NCBI GenBank assembly: GCA_005406025.1
Contig: BGZK01000009.1
Span: forward strand, 992,001-1,056,000
From: Eumeta japonica
Lineage: Eukaryota > Arthropoda > Insecta > Lepidoptera > Psychidae
Reading direction: 5' to 3'
Length of the DNA stretch: 64,000 nucleotides
The position numbers were made by a program, and so were the translations under genes. Of this stretch, positions 34,174-46,300 are shown in pieces. The notes beneath the pieces were generated by a model. That model was given only the letters and a program-made list of their open reading frames with translations. It was not told where the DNA came from and did no database searches. The stretch's first letter is position 1; the number at the start of each line of letters is the position of its first letter.

Positions 34174-35079
34174 GTGGAGTGGGGATAGGCGGCGCGGACA
34201 CCTAGGATTGAATTTGAAAAAGGCAATAAACATTTATTATTCTGATGCATTTTTATTATCCCTTATAACTAAAGAATGAACATATTCAGTTCATAGCAGG
34301 TCCTATAGGCTGTCAGTATGTCCTGTAACATACTGAACAGATATATCCATGCTGGTGGTAGCAGCTGGAATCGTATGGCTGTGTGACCTGAAAATTAGGT
34401 GATTAGGCATTTAACGCATACAGCCAGCTCGCTACCACACGGACGGATGGATAAGGACAAAGGCTGAGAATAATAAGGAAGGACAGGATAAACATAGAAC
34501 ATGATGTGCGTACGCTACATGTTTATAAGCACTCTATATATTATGGACATGGTCTAAGGTTATAATTGTTTGTTTTATTTATTATATTGTTTGATGTCTA
34601 TATTGTAATAAATAACCAGGTGAACTCCTGCGGGAGGGAAACATTAGTGGAATGGGGGCGCCCGTCGGCCGCACGGTGGAGGGGAAACACCCCCACCTGA
34701 ATAAGCCGGAACACTTCCGGAAAAGGGGGTCAATTTGAGTGCAGCAGCCGACGGAGAAACCCGAAGAAGAGAGGAAAAATCCACCGCAGAGAGTGAAGCC
34801 TGTTTAGTGCAACGACGACGGCGTTTCATTCAGAACCATTTCCCGAGTATCCGTCCTCCACAGATTATTTCTGAAATTATTCACGTAATCAAAAAAATTG
34901 CTTGGAAACCTTAAGGTGTTTTTAAAAGAACTGTCAAAATATATGCCACATAATATTTGTTGAAAAAAATTTTTTTCAGCTTCTATTACATATATAGTGC
35001 TGTGTCACCCCTAGAAATATTTATTTTTATTACTTAACTACAAAACTAAGTAACAACTTATACAAGACATTTATCAGAG
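34174..35079. other. Unassigned region with GC-rich block (34610-34850)
   Basis: The block at about 34610-34850 ('GGGGGCGCCCGTCGGCCGCA', 'CACCCCCACCTGAATAAGCC') contrasts with its AT-rich surroundings and looks like a piece of a retroelement untranslated region or LTR. No protein motif or paired end was found. 'TGTAACATACTGAACAG' near 34324 could be an LTR start, unproven. Confidence 0.35.
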
Positions 35080-36053
35080 CAAGAGCCAATGGCAGCCAGA
35101 CTTTCATTATTTAATAAAAGCTGAAATTTTTTTTATATGTGCCTCTGATACAGGTAAGAACGATCCTCACCTATGATACCTGGATAGTGGTTCCTTTGGC
35201 AGATAACAGTAACAAAGGTATATAAAATTCCATCTTAAATTCGTTAATTTGTAAAACTAAATTTTTTGATATATTATTCGTAATAATATCAAAATTCGCG
35301 TCATTCATCGCCAGACACCCCTAAACTATAATATTTTGTAATTCTATTTACATTATTTTATAAAATCTGAATTTAATAAATATATATTAAATTCATAATA
35401 TATTAAATTCGGCTCTTCATGCTCAACCTCTTTCTCTAAACATTTCATCAAACCAGATTCGTCGGTCTTGAAAATGGTGTCATCCAAATGACACATTGAT
35501 AATGGTACTATGAGTATATAACCATTCGTTAAATAATACAGAATAAACGACAGCTGATGTGCAGTAAAAGATAGCAATAAACCGATCACTCTGTCTCACT
35601 CACACCAGTTTCTCCATATACTCTGCACTCTCGCATCATTTGCTCACTTCAATGCGTCTGACAGGATGATGGAACCTTCGAAAATGTCTGGCTACTAAAA
35701 AACTTCTTTTAATAGTTTCTCAAAAACATATATATTAAATTCAGATTTTATAAAATAATGTACGTAGTATTATGAAATATTATACTTTAGGGGTGTCTGG
35801 CCGGGAATTGAAACCATTTTAGGTGTCTGGCGATAAAGAATGCGAATTTGATATTATTATGAATAATATGTCAAATAATTGAGTTTTATAAATTAACGAA
35901 TTTCAGATGGAATTTTATATAACTTTGCTACCTGTCACCTGCCAAAGGAACCCAGGTATCATGGGTGAGGATCATTTTTACCTTTACTAGACACATATAA
36001 AAAAAATTTCAGCTTTTATTAAATAATGAAAGTCTGGCTGCCACGGGCTCTTG
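35080..36053. mobile_element. Large fold-back inverted-repeat element (974 bp)
   Basis: The left arm (about 35080-35390) is the reverse complement of the right arm (about 35727-36053) over some 310-330 bp with scattered differences and small gaps. Outer ends: CAAGAGCCAATGGCAGCCAG on the left and CTGGCTGCCACGGGCTCTTG on the right. Inside the arms are 'CGCCAGACACCCCTAAACTA' (left) and 'TTTAGGGGTGTCTGGC' (right). The arms enclose a spacer of about 336 bp (35391-35726) with no recognised protein. The right arm contains 'GGTGTCTGGC' twice (near 35790 and 35822), a local duplication. This is typical of a fold-back or TIR element without its transposase. No target duplication was found at its edges. 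Confidence 0.75.
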
Positions 36054-36973
36054 GACTATATACTCCGAATTTCATCAATATACATCATGTAGTTTTTGAG
36101 TAAAATACCTGTGACATATGGATGAACAGATAGACATGATGAAACAATAAGGGTTCCGTATTTTGGCTTGGAATCCTAAAAAGCTTCTTTTTTATAGGCC
36201 TTTATATAAATTCATTAGTCACCACTTATGATAAAATAGTAACAACACCTTAATTTACCATGATAAATAAATTGAGCACAATTGTTTTAGTTTACATCAA
36301 TACTTCATTACAGCCCACAACAACACAATATTGGTAAATTTGCAATTTATACAGGAACACTCACTTCGTAACCAAAGGCAATAAATATAAATTTCTCCTG
36401 AGGTATACAATTAGACTTCTTATTATGATATTTCTCATTAACGTGCTTTACAAAAAGAACTGCCAAAAGTCACCACTGTTACCAAAAAAACCTTGTGGAA
36501 ATTGATTAATGAATTTTAATGAAGCAAATAAAATATTTAAGGTTCACACCAAACGGAAGACTGCTTATCGCAAGAGAGATGCAAGGTTGTATAGTTTTGT
36601 GTGGGTGTGTGTGTGTGTGTGTGCATGTGCCCTGCATGCACACATACATGCATATGGATACATGTGATGTAACTATGTATATACTCTATATATGTTATAA
36701 ATGGCTAGGGTTTCAGAATCATTCAACTCAAAATTTTAATTTGTCTTTGATCCTCATTGGCTGATATAATACCAGCTGACTACTGACAGATTATCTTCAC
36801 AAATATAGATATTAGAGAAATTTACAACATTGAAGTGCTGCTGTGTCAGTGCAGGCACTAACACATTGATGACAGCATGTTTTTCCATATAAAATCCAGA
36901 CTTGTTCTACCATCTTTTAGATTTTGCAAATATATGCACCTAAAAGTGCTTTAGGCTACTAAGTTTTGTCATT
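36054..36973. other. Intergenic region with a repeat tail and GT microsatellite
   Basis: 36060-36180 carries the widespread insect repeat tail 'GATAGACATGATGAAACAAT' plus 'AAGGGTTCCGTATTTTGGC'. A (GT)n run with interruptions occupies about 36599-36626. No coding sequence was recognised; the frame at 36519-36764 runs through the microsatellite. Confidence 0.5.
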
Positions 36974-36977
36974 TTAA
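36974..36977. repeat. TTAA target duplication, left of piggyBac
   Basis: TTAA directly precedes the terminal repeat CCTTCCGTGAACCAC. The partner is at 39022-39025. TTAA is the specific target of piggyBac elements. Confidence 0.85.
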
Positions 36978-39021
36978 CCTTCCGTGAACCACATGGGTAA
37001 AAGTTACGTCCTGCACTACGTGGGGTTTTCTGCACCCATAATAATTTCATACTTTTATACGTAATATCTATTTTATATTTTTATTGTATATATTATATTT
37101 TTCTCTGGACTATTAAGAGGATAAAAATAAAATACAATTGTCAAATATAATAAACATTTTTATAATCTTTAGGCCATGTTATAAAAATAGTACTTTTAAA
37201 CCAACTAAAATGAGACAATATTCTTTGGGATAGACTTAAAAAAAAACTTAACTAATAATGTCTTATTTCTTTTTCATTTGAGGGCCTGATAAGGTAGGAA
37301 ACAAAAACAAAATCAAAATCACTATAAATAATTATTCTTCTTGAGATCCAAGTTAGTTAAAATCACCACAAGTTTTACAAAAAAATGAGCGTGCTCTAAG
37401 CATATAGGTAATTCGCATCGCTCACAACGGTACTTTGTCTTTCGATTTTTTCTTCTATCGCATTCCGAATATCTTGTTATAGATCTTGGCATCTTTTTTG
37501 GTGGTTCCACCATTGTTTCACCAAGTAAACAATGTATGTGCTTACGAGAATCCCTCGGAATCTGTGGATTATCTTTGCGGTTTCTCAAGTGCTGGTCAAT
37601 CAAAGCCATTCCCAAATTACGAATAAAATTCCTCCTGTTGTTAATTTTCTTTACTTCAATGTTATTATTGAACATATGTAAAATCATAGTGTTGATTCCT
37701 GCATGATTGAGCATTGAGGTGGCCAGCGTTTGCTGTTTCGAGACACGTTGTAGGTTCTGGCGAGTTTATCGACCACATCTACTCCACTTTTAGTTTGATT
37801 ATAAAAAGTAATCATAGACGGTTTCTGCTTATTTCCAGTTTCTTGATCAATTTCTTTGTCATGATGTAGGGAAGACATCACATAAACGAACTTTCGTGGC
37901 TTTGGAATATAAGAAACCAGAGTGTTATTTTTTTGGAAGCCAAACCGTGATGAATGTTCCTCTTGTGGTAGCTTGAAACATAACGGAATGCAGGCTTTAT
38001 TAGCTCTTAAAGTACCAACCATCATTAGTTTATGTTTCTGCAACAAACTTTCAGCAACTTCATGACTAGTAAAAAAATTGTCTCATATTTTTGAGTAAGA
38101 ATGAAAATCGATTTTAAGACATCGTCCACCGAAATACTTCGATTCCAGTACCATCTGAAGCCAAGAGGTCATTGAGATTTTGTCTTCCAGAATGGTACAA
38201 TCCTGCTAAAAATAAAAGCCCAAAAACTGCTTTTATCTCAGATTTAGTAGTTTCATTATAGATAATGTTTATCAGTTCGCCGTCTGGTGGCTGTGGTCTG
38301 GAAAGACATATCTTTGCATTCGTATGTTTTACAACCGATTCTAAAATGTCATTGGAAATAAATACTTCAAAGCATTCTAAACTGGTTTTCTTATCTTTGT
38401 ATTGGCTCTTTACTCCCAGCAAATATGTAATATTTTCTTGTCTTGTACGAACATTAGTTCTCGGCGGTTCTTTTCGCCATTTTGTTTTGCCATCTTTACC
38501 AATATAAAACTGATGCAAAAAAAAAGACTCATTACCTGAAAAATGTCCTTTTCACTGTCACTTTCAGTTTGAATACTCAAATGATCAGAGTTGCCTTCAC
38601 TTCCGAGTAGAAACAGCTCATCAGTGTCGCTATCATTATCTTCCAAAAGTGCGGATATTATTGAATCTTCATTTAAATGATAATTCATTATAAGGCCTGA
38701 AAATAAATTTACATTCAGTTATATAATAAAAAAAAACAAAATAAATATAGATATATGTAGAATAGTCATCTTTGACACACTATATTTCTCACCTTTTAGA
38801 CGACGTCCCGAACTATGTGGGGTTTGTGACACCCAGCTGCAATTTGCAGACGTCCGTCCACTGTGCCTATGACGCTACTACTAAATCACTGTTACTAAGC
38901 GGTTTGGCAACGTCATAACTCCAGCTACAAGAGGTTTCGGGGTGTTCACGCGGACTTTGAAAAATATACAAAGGTTTTTGTTTGGCTGGGGTTTATTAAA
39001 CCCCACGTGGTGAACGGAAGG
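36978..39021 (-). mobile_element. piggyBac-family transposon with intact ends
   Basis: A 2044 bp element framed by TTAA on both sides. Its terminal inverted repeats are CCTTCCGTGAACCAC (36978) and, complemented, CCTTCCGTTCACCAC (39021), 13 of 15 identical, continuing as ATGGG / GTGGG. Subterminal direct repeats also occur: 'CTACGTGGGGTTTTCTGCAC' near 37015 and 'CTATGTGGGGTTTGTGACAC' near 38813. It encodes a broken transposase on the - strand (37322-38688). Because both ends and the target duplications are intact, the copy could in principle be moved by a transposase acting in trans. Confidence 0.9.
37322..38688 (-). pseudogene. piggyBac transposase, internally deleted and frameshifted
   Basis: Translation starts at 38688 with an acidic N-terminus ('MNYHLNEDSIISALLEDNDS'). 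A slip in a poly-T run near 38521 changes frame before 'FYIGKDGKTKWRKEPP'. 'ECFEVFISNDILESVV', 'GLLFLAGLYHSGRQNL' and 'DGTGIEVFRWTMS' follow, all typical of the N-terminal half of piggyBac transposases. After 'FLLKNMR' (about 38085) the sequence jumps to 'DNFFTSHEVAESLLQKHKL', so roughly 150-170 residues including the first catalytic Asp are missing. The later catalytic blocks remain: DNFFTS (second Asp) and 'GVDVVDKLARTYNV' (third Asp). Another frameshift near 37715 precedes the end 'NRRNFIRNLGMALIDQHLR' and the Cys-rich 'CERCELPICLEH'. It is inactive. Confidence 0.9.
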
Positions 39022-39025
39022 TTAA
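39022..39025. repeat. TTAA target duplication, right of piggyBac
   Basis: TTAA directly follows the terminal repeat ending ACGGAAGG and matches 36974-36977. Confidence 0.85.
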
Positions 39026-39675
39026 ATGTAAGTTTCTATTTCATTGATTATTCTGAACTTCTGGAAACATCTTTCAGAAGTTTTCAAGTTAAAGCTGAAG
39101 ATTAAAGAATTATTCTGTTCTAGTTATTCCCCAGCAACAGCGAGTCATGTAATATTGGTAAGTGAAGAACAAAATTTATGTATTCAAGACAAGGACTCAA
39201 AGTTAATTTGATATAATCATGCAAATAACATCACACCAGCTATTGGCTCAAACTTGTTTTTCATTTTTATGTGCCAAGATATTGCTATAATTTAAAAAAA
39301 AGTAATGGACACAGTAGTGTTTATCAGAAATTAGCAAATTTACTTAAAAATATAAATTCTGGTTTGGATGAGTACCATTTCATTTACAGTTACAATATTC
39401 AAATTGTAACCTGTGTAGGCTTTTTAGTTCCATACATAAAATCATATTTAAAATTTAATAATAAATTAAATAAACTAAAACACTAGCATTTTTATTTTCA
39501 AATTATCAACTAATTAGTCATACTTTCACATATATAACTTACTATACATTATTAAAAAGTTTTATGAAACTATAAAAATAACACTTAACTAGTTGAAGGA
39601 ATGACCCATTCAATCATCAACAGCTGTATTCATAAGCTCATTATAGGGCATTCATCTGCAGCTAATGTGGTGTAA
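39026..39675. other. Short intergenic region between piggyBac and TIMM8
   Basis: AT-rich, with no gene recognised. It holds the 3' untranslated region of the - strand TIMM8 gene. The + strand frame 39271-39486 has no motif. Confidence 0.5.
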
Positions 39676-40028
39676 TCATTGCATGCCACCACCTTTCTGA
39701 AGCATCTGTGCAAAACGGTTTGTGACCAATAAAGAAACGTCTATAAATCGTTCCACACAATTGGTTATGCAAGTTTCAGTGCGTGAATCCAGTTTAGATC
39801 CAGGCTTATCTACGCATTTGTCCCAACAGAAATCGTTGAACTCGTGGATCTTAAATAAAAAAAAAAATATTTAGCACAACTCCAGACAAATGATTTTTTG
39901 ATTAGTCACATATATTTCATAATAAGTACCTGTGCATGAAATTCAGCCTTTTGTTTTTCCACTAAAAGGAAATCTTGCAGTTCCGAATCGCCGCTCTTAT
40001 TTGAGCTAGAGTAGTCTAAGTCAGACAT
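39676..40028 (-). CDS. TIMM8: Mitochondrial import inner membrane translocase subunit Tim8
   Basis: Tim8 is a small chaperone of the mitochondrial intermembrane space that, with Tim13, carries hydrophobic precursors to the TIM22 complex. Two exons on the - strand: 40028-39930 (ATG, 33 codons, donor GTACTT) and 39849-39676 (acceptor ATTTAAG, stop TGA). They join in phase 0 and give 90 aa, the usual size. The twin CX3C signature is present as 'CWDKC' (residues 41-45) and 'CITNC' (60-64), 14 residues apart. The surrounding '[14 protein letters not shown]' and '[17 protein letters not shown]' are the hallmarks separating Tim8 from the other small Tims. Both exons were too short for a simple open-frame search. 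The start is the only ATG upstream of the conserved region. Confidence 0.96.
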
Positions 40029-43000
40029 TATTAAAATCTTCCTAGTTTATTATTCAAACCTAACACTAAAACTACAACAATTCGTAAACTGGTCAGCGAA
40101 GAACTTTAAAACCAACGCTAGTTTATTGTCGTCTATCGTGATTTATGAATTTATAGTTTTAATCGCAAATGGTAAAGTTAGGTTATTTTCGGGTTTTATA
40201 TAAACTTCTAATATCATAACCAGTGAACAGTAAAATGACAGTGAATGTCATTCATATTCGTAGATGTTACCAATGTTATTAAACTACATATGAAAAAATG
40301 TTACTAACGTAACAAAAAAAATAAAATTACTGTTTTATTAAAATTACCACTTTTCTATAAAACGAAAATTGTAATAAATTTTAATTTGATTGTATTCCAT
40401 CATGGCGAAGATTAAATGTCTATGAACTTCGTTGAATGTACTTGCTATTGTAATTACGTTTTATTCTACGATTAAGTAAAACAAAGATACCTAATCGTTA
40501 TACATCGCCGTCTCAAAATCTCGCCCTTCGAATTTTGTCGGGTAGCCTCGTGATTAGTCCTAAATGTCATTTTATTTTTCTGTCTCACGCCCGGAAAACG
40601 TATCGTTTTCTCTTCTCTACACACGTGCACTACTTACATTATGCGGCGCGCACTGCTTGTTACGGGTAAATGACACTGGCACTGACTTATTATAAATAAC
40701 AGCTTTTTAATATAATTGAAGAAAAATTTTATTACAATAATTGCTTACCATTTTACAAGATTTAATTTACAGTAAATAACACTCATTTTACATTTTATGG
40801 CATGTTTTAGAAACGAATACTTTAAATTAAACTCAAAACTTAAGCTATATTTAATTTGCAAGTTACAATTTAACATTTGAATTACGTCATGATAGGTTTT
40901 TTAGAATTAACCTTTCGTTCAGAAAATAGTATTTCCTGAAGAAAAATCGAAAGAAAATTTAAGGATAGCGTGCTACAATTTATTTAAAAATCATAAAAAT
41001 TCAATTAAATTCAATATACAGAGGAATTAATGTATATAAGCTGTATCTCAAATATATCGAAATTTTGTAATGTCTTTTTTATGAAGAGATTAATTAACAA
41101 TAAAGTTCATTTTATACCAGAGTAAATTTTATATAACTAAAGGTGTCATAATGAACACGTACACACACATCGTCTTAAATGAATTGATGATTTTTAAGTA
41201 TAGTCTTTATATTCCAAAGTAAAAGTTTCATACATTTTTTTTCTTTCTGTTGAGGAATAGGTTATTTATAGTGGACTACTTCGTTTGTTTCCTATAAACT
41301 AATTATCTTTCATTAAATAAAACGAGTTTGTTAAATATTTCACGTTTAGTCGTTTGTACTAACGAATTTTAGTTTGCTACATTAATGGAGACGATTTTTA
41401 ATATATTCGTCGATGTCACTTATTATTAAAAGGAACTTATGATTGAACGTTTCCAATTGTTCAGGTGAATAACACTCGAAATTTTCAAGTACGTTCTTAG
41501 GGAATTTTTTTTTTCTATTTCCCGCAAAAACCTAAATTTGTTTTTTTTAAGGATCTATATAGAAAACAAAAAATACCGATAAAAATTTAGAATAAAGAAG
41601 TTTTTTTCCTCATTTTACAACTCTGTTGTTAAATAAACGAGTAGGTACGATATTGTTTTTCAATTTTTAGATAAATATCGGAATAAAATCTCAATGCTCA
41701 CTCAAGAATGGTAATTCCATATGCTTTTAAGTTTTTTCCTGTTTTGAAATCGCTGTCTTTTATAATACAAGAAGACATTTCTAACCTAACAACTGCCTTT
41801 TATTATCACACACAAGCAGTCTGCTATTAAATAACATAAATTCAGCTGAGTTTTAAAATCCGGTTGAGTTTTAGTGGGACATTGCGCGGCGTTACTATAT
41901 ATGTCTTTATTTGTTTTACTTAATTGTAAGTTCTATCCATATATTGGCCTAACTGTAAACCACTAATTTGTACAATATCAGCTATACAAATTTCCCTTTC
42001 TAAAAGCTTAAGATGCAACTTTAATTTTCTTTTTCAAAAATGTTTAGTAAAAACCATTCAATTGATTTAATTTTTAACCGACTTCAAGAAAGAAGCAGGT
42101 TCTCAATTCTGTTGTATTTAAAAAAAATATTCGTTACCTTAGAACTCTGCCACTTACTAATCGCATTGTAAAATTATTTCTTCATTTAACACGATGCATA
42201 AGATACATGTTTGGTTTCATATTTTTGAAAACCTATTTCTGAACATGAAATCTATGAGGAATTGAGGAGCATCCTCAAATATTAAAGACATATGTATAAC
42301 GATTTTGCTTTCAGCTATAAATAAAGCATTTGCATTTAGTGAGGTTGAACTGATGAAGAAGACCACAAATGGCCACTGGAACTCCTCAATAACAAGTATT
42401 TCATGGGTAGCGATAAGATATCTTAATTACGATGGTTAATTATAACACAGGAAATTTAAATAAACGATTCATGGAACCGATGTGATGATGAAGCCAGAAG
42501 ATCAACACCGGAAATCAATAATAAAACAATGTATCCTAGCCGTGTTTGGGCTTGTTGGCATTGTCATGAAATGCACGCTGGCTATGAATACTTATAATTG
42601 TAATACTCCGTGTTCGAAGAACATTACTTGAATCGTATTATTTTTGGCCTTTATTGTCAAAAGAGAGATTTAGTAATCTCCTTATTTCCTTCAATGATCT
42701 GTCGTTGCGTGGTCAATTTTAAAATAAATAAAGGTTGACTGATTAATCATATATATATTTACAATTATAATAAGCCGTGAGTAAAGGTTAGATGAGTTTT
42801 AAAAAATTACAAATCTCTAAAAATGTTAAATAAAATAATTCTTCTGAAAATATAAACTTCTGGCACCGAACACAAAAACAAATAACAATTGAATTATTTC
42901 AAGATTTTTGAGAACGATTTATAATTTTTTTTTTTAATTACTTTAATTGATTAATATGACTTCTATTTATTGAAAAAATTGTAGATATTTAAATAAATAT

Positions 43001-43362
43001 TCTTTAAAACAACTAATGTAAATTTTAAAATAATGTGATGTCTGAAAATGTTACGATATTATGCCTAATGTTCACAATGTTATGTTTATTGGTTATAACA
43101 TATTTCAAGTGTTATTTGTTAACTTGTGACATAAAGATTAAAGAATAATTTGAATGTTAGCCAATCTTAAATAGTAATCGTTCTAATAACCTTATAGTCA
43201 AACCTATATTAATATTCTATGGTTATGCATTTACGCCCTATGTTTTCGTCTAAAAACAAAAGCAAAAAATGTCAAACTGACATTAATTATTGATATAAGT
43301 TGTTGTCACAGAGTAATAAGTAATAGGAAAGTTGTTATTTTTATTGAAATTTAAAGGTCGAA
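40029..43362. other. 3.3 kb intergenic region between divergent TIMM8 and ADAL
   Basis: TIMM8 and ADAL are transcribed away from each other, so both promoters should lie here. A GC-richer, CpG-containing patch at about 40500-40670 ('CGCCGTCTCAAAATCTCGCC', 'ATGCGGCGCGCACTGC') stands out. A dispersed repeat of the common 'TTTAACCGACTTCAAGAAAG' type lies at about 42074-42150. The rest is AT-rich, without recognised genes. Confidence 0.5.
42074..42150 (+). repeat. Dispersed repeat fragment (ACCGACTTC type)
   Basis: 'TTTAACCGACTTCAAGAAAG' then 'AAGCAGGTTCTCAATTCTGT' is a slightly diverged copy of a repeat I know as very abundant in lepidopteran genomes ('ACCGACTTCC..GGAGGAGGTTCTCAATTC'). No coding. 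Boundaries are approximate. Confidence 0.6.
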
Positions 43363-46300
43363 ATGGCTTTAGACAATTTCTACCACAATTTACCAAAAGT
43401 TGTAAGTAGTACCTATATCAATACTATACTTAAATAACCCATTTTTAAAATCAATATTTTTATCTTGCGGTACCGCACAAACATTAAAATGTTTATAGGT
43501 ACTATTAATGTATTACAGGAACTACACGCTCATTTAAATGGTTCTTTGAGTTCTGCAACTTTATTACAATTGAAAAGATTTCATGCCGATTCTGGGATAC
43601 TTGATAAAACAAATGCTTTCATCGATGAATTCTTTGTTAGCGCAGGAGATACACGCTCTTTGTCTGAGTTAGTGTTGCATATTTAAATATTCTGCATGAG
43701 ACCATTTTGGGATGATTTATTAATAATTAATTATATATATAATTGCAATTCTTATAGTATATTTAGTTATAATTTTGCAGCTGTTTTCAAGTATTTGGAA
43801 TAGCCCATGCTCTCACTTCAGTTCCTGAAGCGGTTGGGTTAGCCACTGCTCTTACGTTGAAGGAATTCGAAGAAGATGGTTGTTGTTATGTTGAATTAAG
43901 AAGTACTCCTCGCCAAACAGAAAATATGAGTAGAACACAATATGTAGATGCTATCATTAAATCTATTGAGTAAATGTATTTTTTATGATAAAATTAGTAT
44001 TTTTCAATATATTCAAATGGGACAATGTTATAGAAAATATCTCACATAAAACATAAAGCTTCTACTTTTTACAGAATTTTTTCAAGGAACTGTGCAATGA
44101 TAAGTAAATTAATAATATCAATTGACAGAAGATCTATTTCAACAGCTAAAGAGATAACAAGTTTGGCTATCGAATATCATAACTCATATCCAGATATAGT
44201 TTTAGGTCTAGAACTTAGTGGTGATCCTACAATTGGTAAATTTCAAGACTTTGTACCATTTTTAAATCAAGCAAGAGCAGCAGGATTGAAGGTGAATTGT
44301 GTAATATGTACATTTATTATTGTATGTACCAATGTTTTAATCAGTGTCTTAAATGTGTTTCTTAGTAAAAAGTAATTTATACATTTATTTAAGATCACAC
44401 TTCATTGCGGTGAAGTTGCCAATGAACAGGAAATATTAGAAATGTTAGATTTTCAGCCTGAAAGAATTGGTCATGGTATATGTATTCATCCGAGATTAGG
44501 AGGCTCAGATAAAACTTGGCAGAAATTGTGTGATATGAAGATACCAGTCGGTATGAAATTTAATTGGCAACTTTGGAGAAATAAAATATTTTACAATATC
44601 GATTATTCAATAATAAATATTCTTTGTATACAAGTAATACAGTATCTTAAATTTTAATAATTTTATTTCAGAAATATGTTTAACAAGCAATGTTAACACT
44701 AAACTAGTACCTGATTACAAGTTTCATCACTTTCAAGAATTATGTGAAGCCAATATACCTGTAATAATATGTGTATGTATTATTGCTCATTTCTAAAGTA
44801 TTCCAGTTTGGAGTACATTCCTTACTATGTCACATTGTTCAATCTTTCACATCAATCAACACATTAAATCAAAATATAAAATGGAACTTGAGTAACTTTA
44901 ATTTCAAGAGAAATTCAAAAATTTTGTCTTTAGAAGTTTCTAGCTTAGTGATTTACAAGTGCATAATTTTGAAGTATATTAGTCACATGAAATAAAATTT
45001 GGATTCAAGTCAATTTGTTTATAAAAATTATAACATAAAATTTATAGATATTTGAAAAGGTTTTATCACTAGATTCTTGAAATGAACCAAATGCATAATC
45101 CTTGATATCATTATATCTCTCAATGTAGGTTTTTAATGGCCTATTTTTTTTTTTGGCCAGTGTATTTGATTATTCTGATTTACAATCCAGTATATAGTTA
45201 TTATCAGAATATTTTACATCACATGTTAATGATTTTCATATCAATCAGATGTATGTAGTCAGAATAGTTGTAGGTAGTTTATCAATGCTTTCCACGTTGT
45301 TATAATTTTTTAAAGTTTATAATACCTGAAAATCGATTTTTTTGTTCAATTAAACAATTTTTTATCAATTGTTTTATATTCTATTATAATTTTAGGTAAT
45401 CTGTTTTTATTATTGCTTCTATATTTTACAAAATTGTGTTTTCCTTGCACATACATTTTTAAGAGTTTGTATTTTTACCCTTAAACTTTCAAGCAACACC
45501 TCTGCATTTGTATGTATCTACCTTTATATAATGTTTGCTTTAGCTGACAAAGAAAGGAATTACTGGACAATTTGTCAAATTCGTTTATTTATATCCATAC
45601 CAGGTGTCAATTGAGTCCTGGAACGGCTGTATGTTTTCTGAGGTAAACTATATATGAAAAAGGTCAAGATCATTTCTGCAGTAACTTTCAACGAGAAATC
45701 AAATGGTGACCTTCAACTTGACCTTGGATTTGACTCAAGGTTATTTTAAGATCAACTTTTTTTAAATGGTAATTCACATTTTTCAAATTGCACATCCAAA
45801 ATGGTATTTAGAGTGATCTTTATAAAGTGAAAGCAAGGTAAATTGTGGAAAAATTGTCAAAACAATTTTGTCTTCAAACTTTAAAGGATTTATGAATGGA
45901 ACAAATGTTTAACAAAGTTTCGAGACCAACAACATTAATCACCTTGACTTTGAGATCAGTTTTGAACATTATTTGAAAGTTAAAGTACTCTTTAAATTGA
46001 TAATCTTATGATTCCTTTTATTCTTACTTTTAGCGTTACTCAGAAACAATTTTGACGTGACTAATTAGCAAAGATCTCCTTGCCTGACATTATTGAGTTG
46101 GGTGAGGTAAGGGTTCATATAGGTTTATTGGTTCTAGTAACTTTGATTCCAGTAATTTTAAAATCCAATAATCAACAAATCCATCAATTTCAAACACCTG
46201 AGTCCTGAACTTATAATCTTTAAACCTTAAATCAATAAATTTAACGTCCATAATGCATACAAAACTCAATTATCTAGAAATACATGAACCCTAAGCTTAT

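Noticed and set aside
33520..34640. Solo LTR or LTR retrotransposon
   Set aside because: TGT and ACA-like ends and a TATAAA-like box can be picked out, but no paired repeat, primer-binding site or gag/pol motif supports it.
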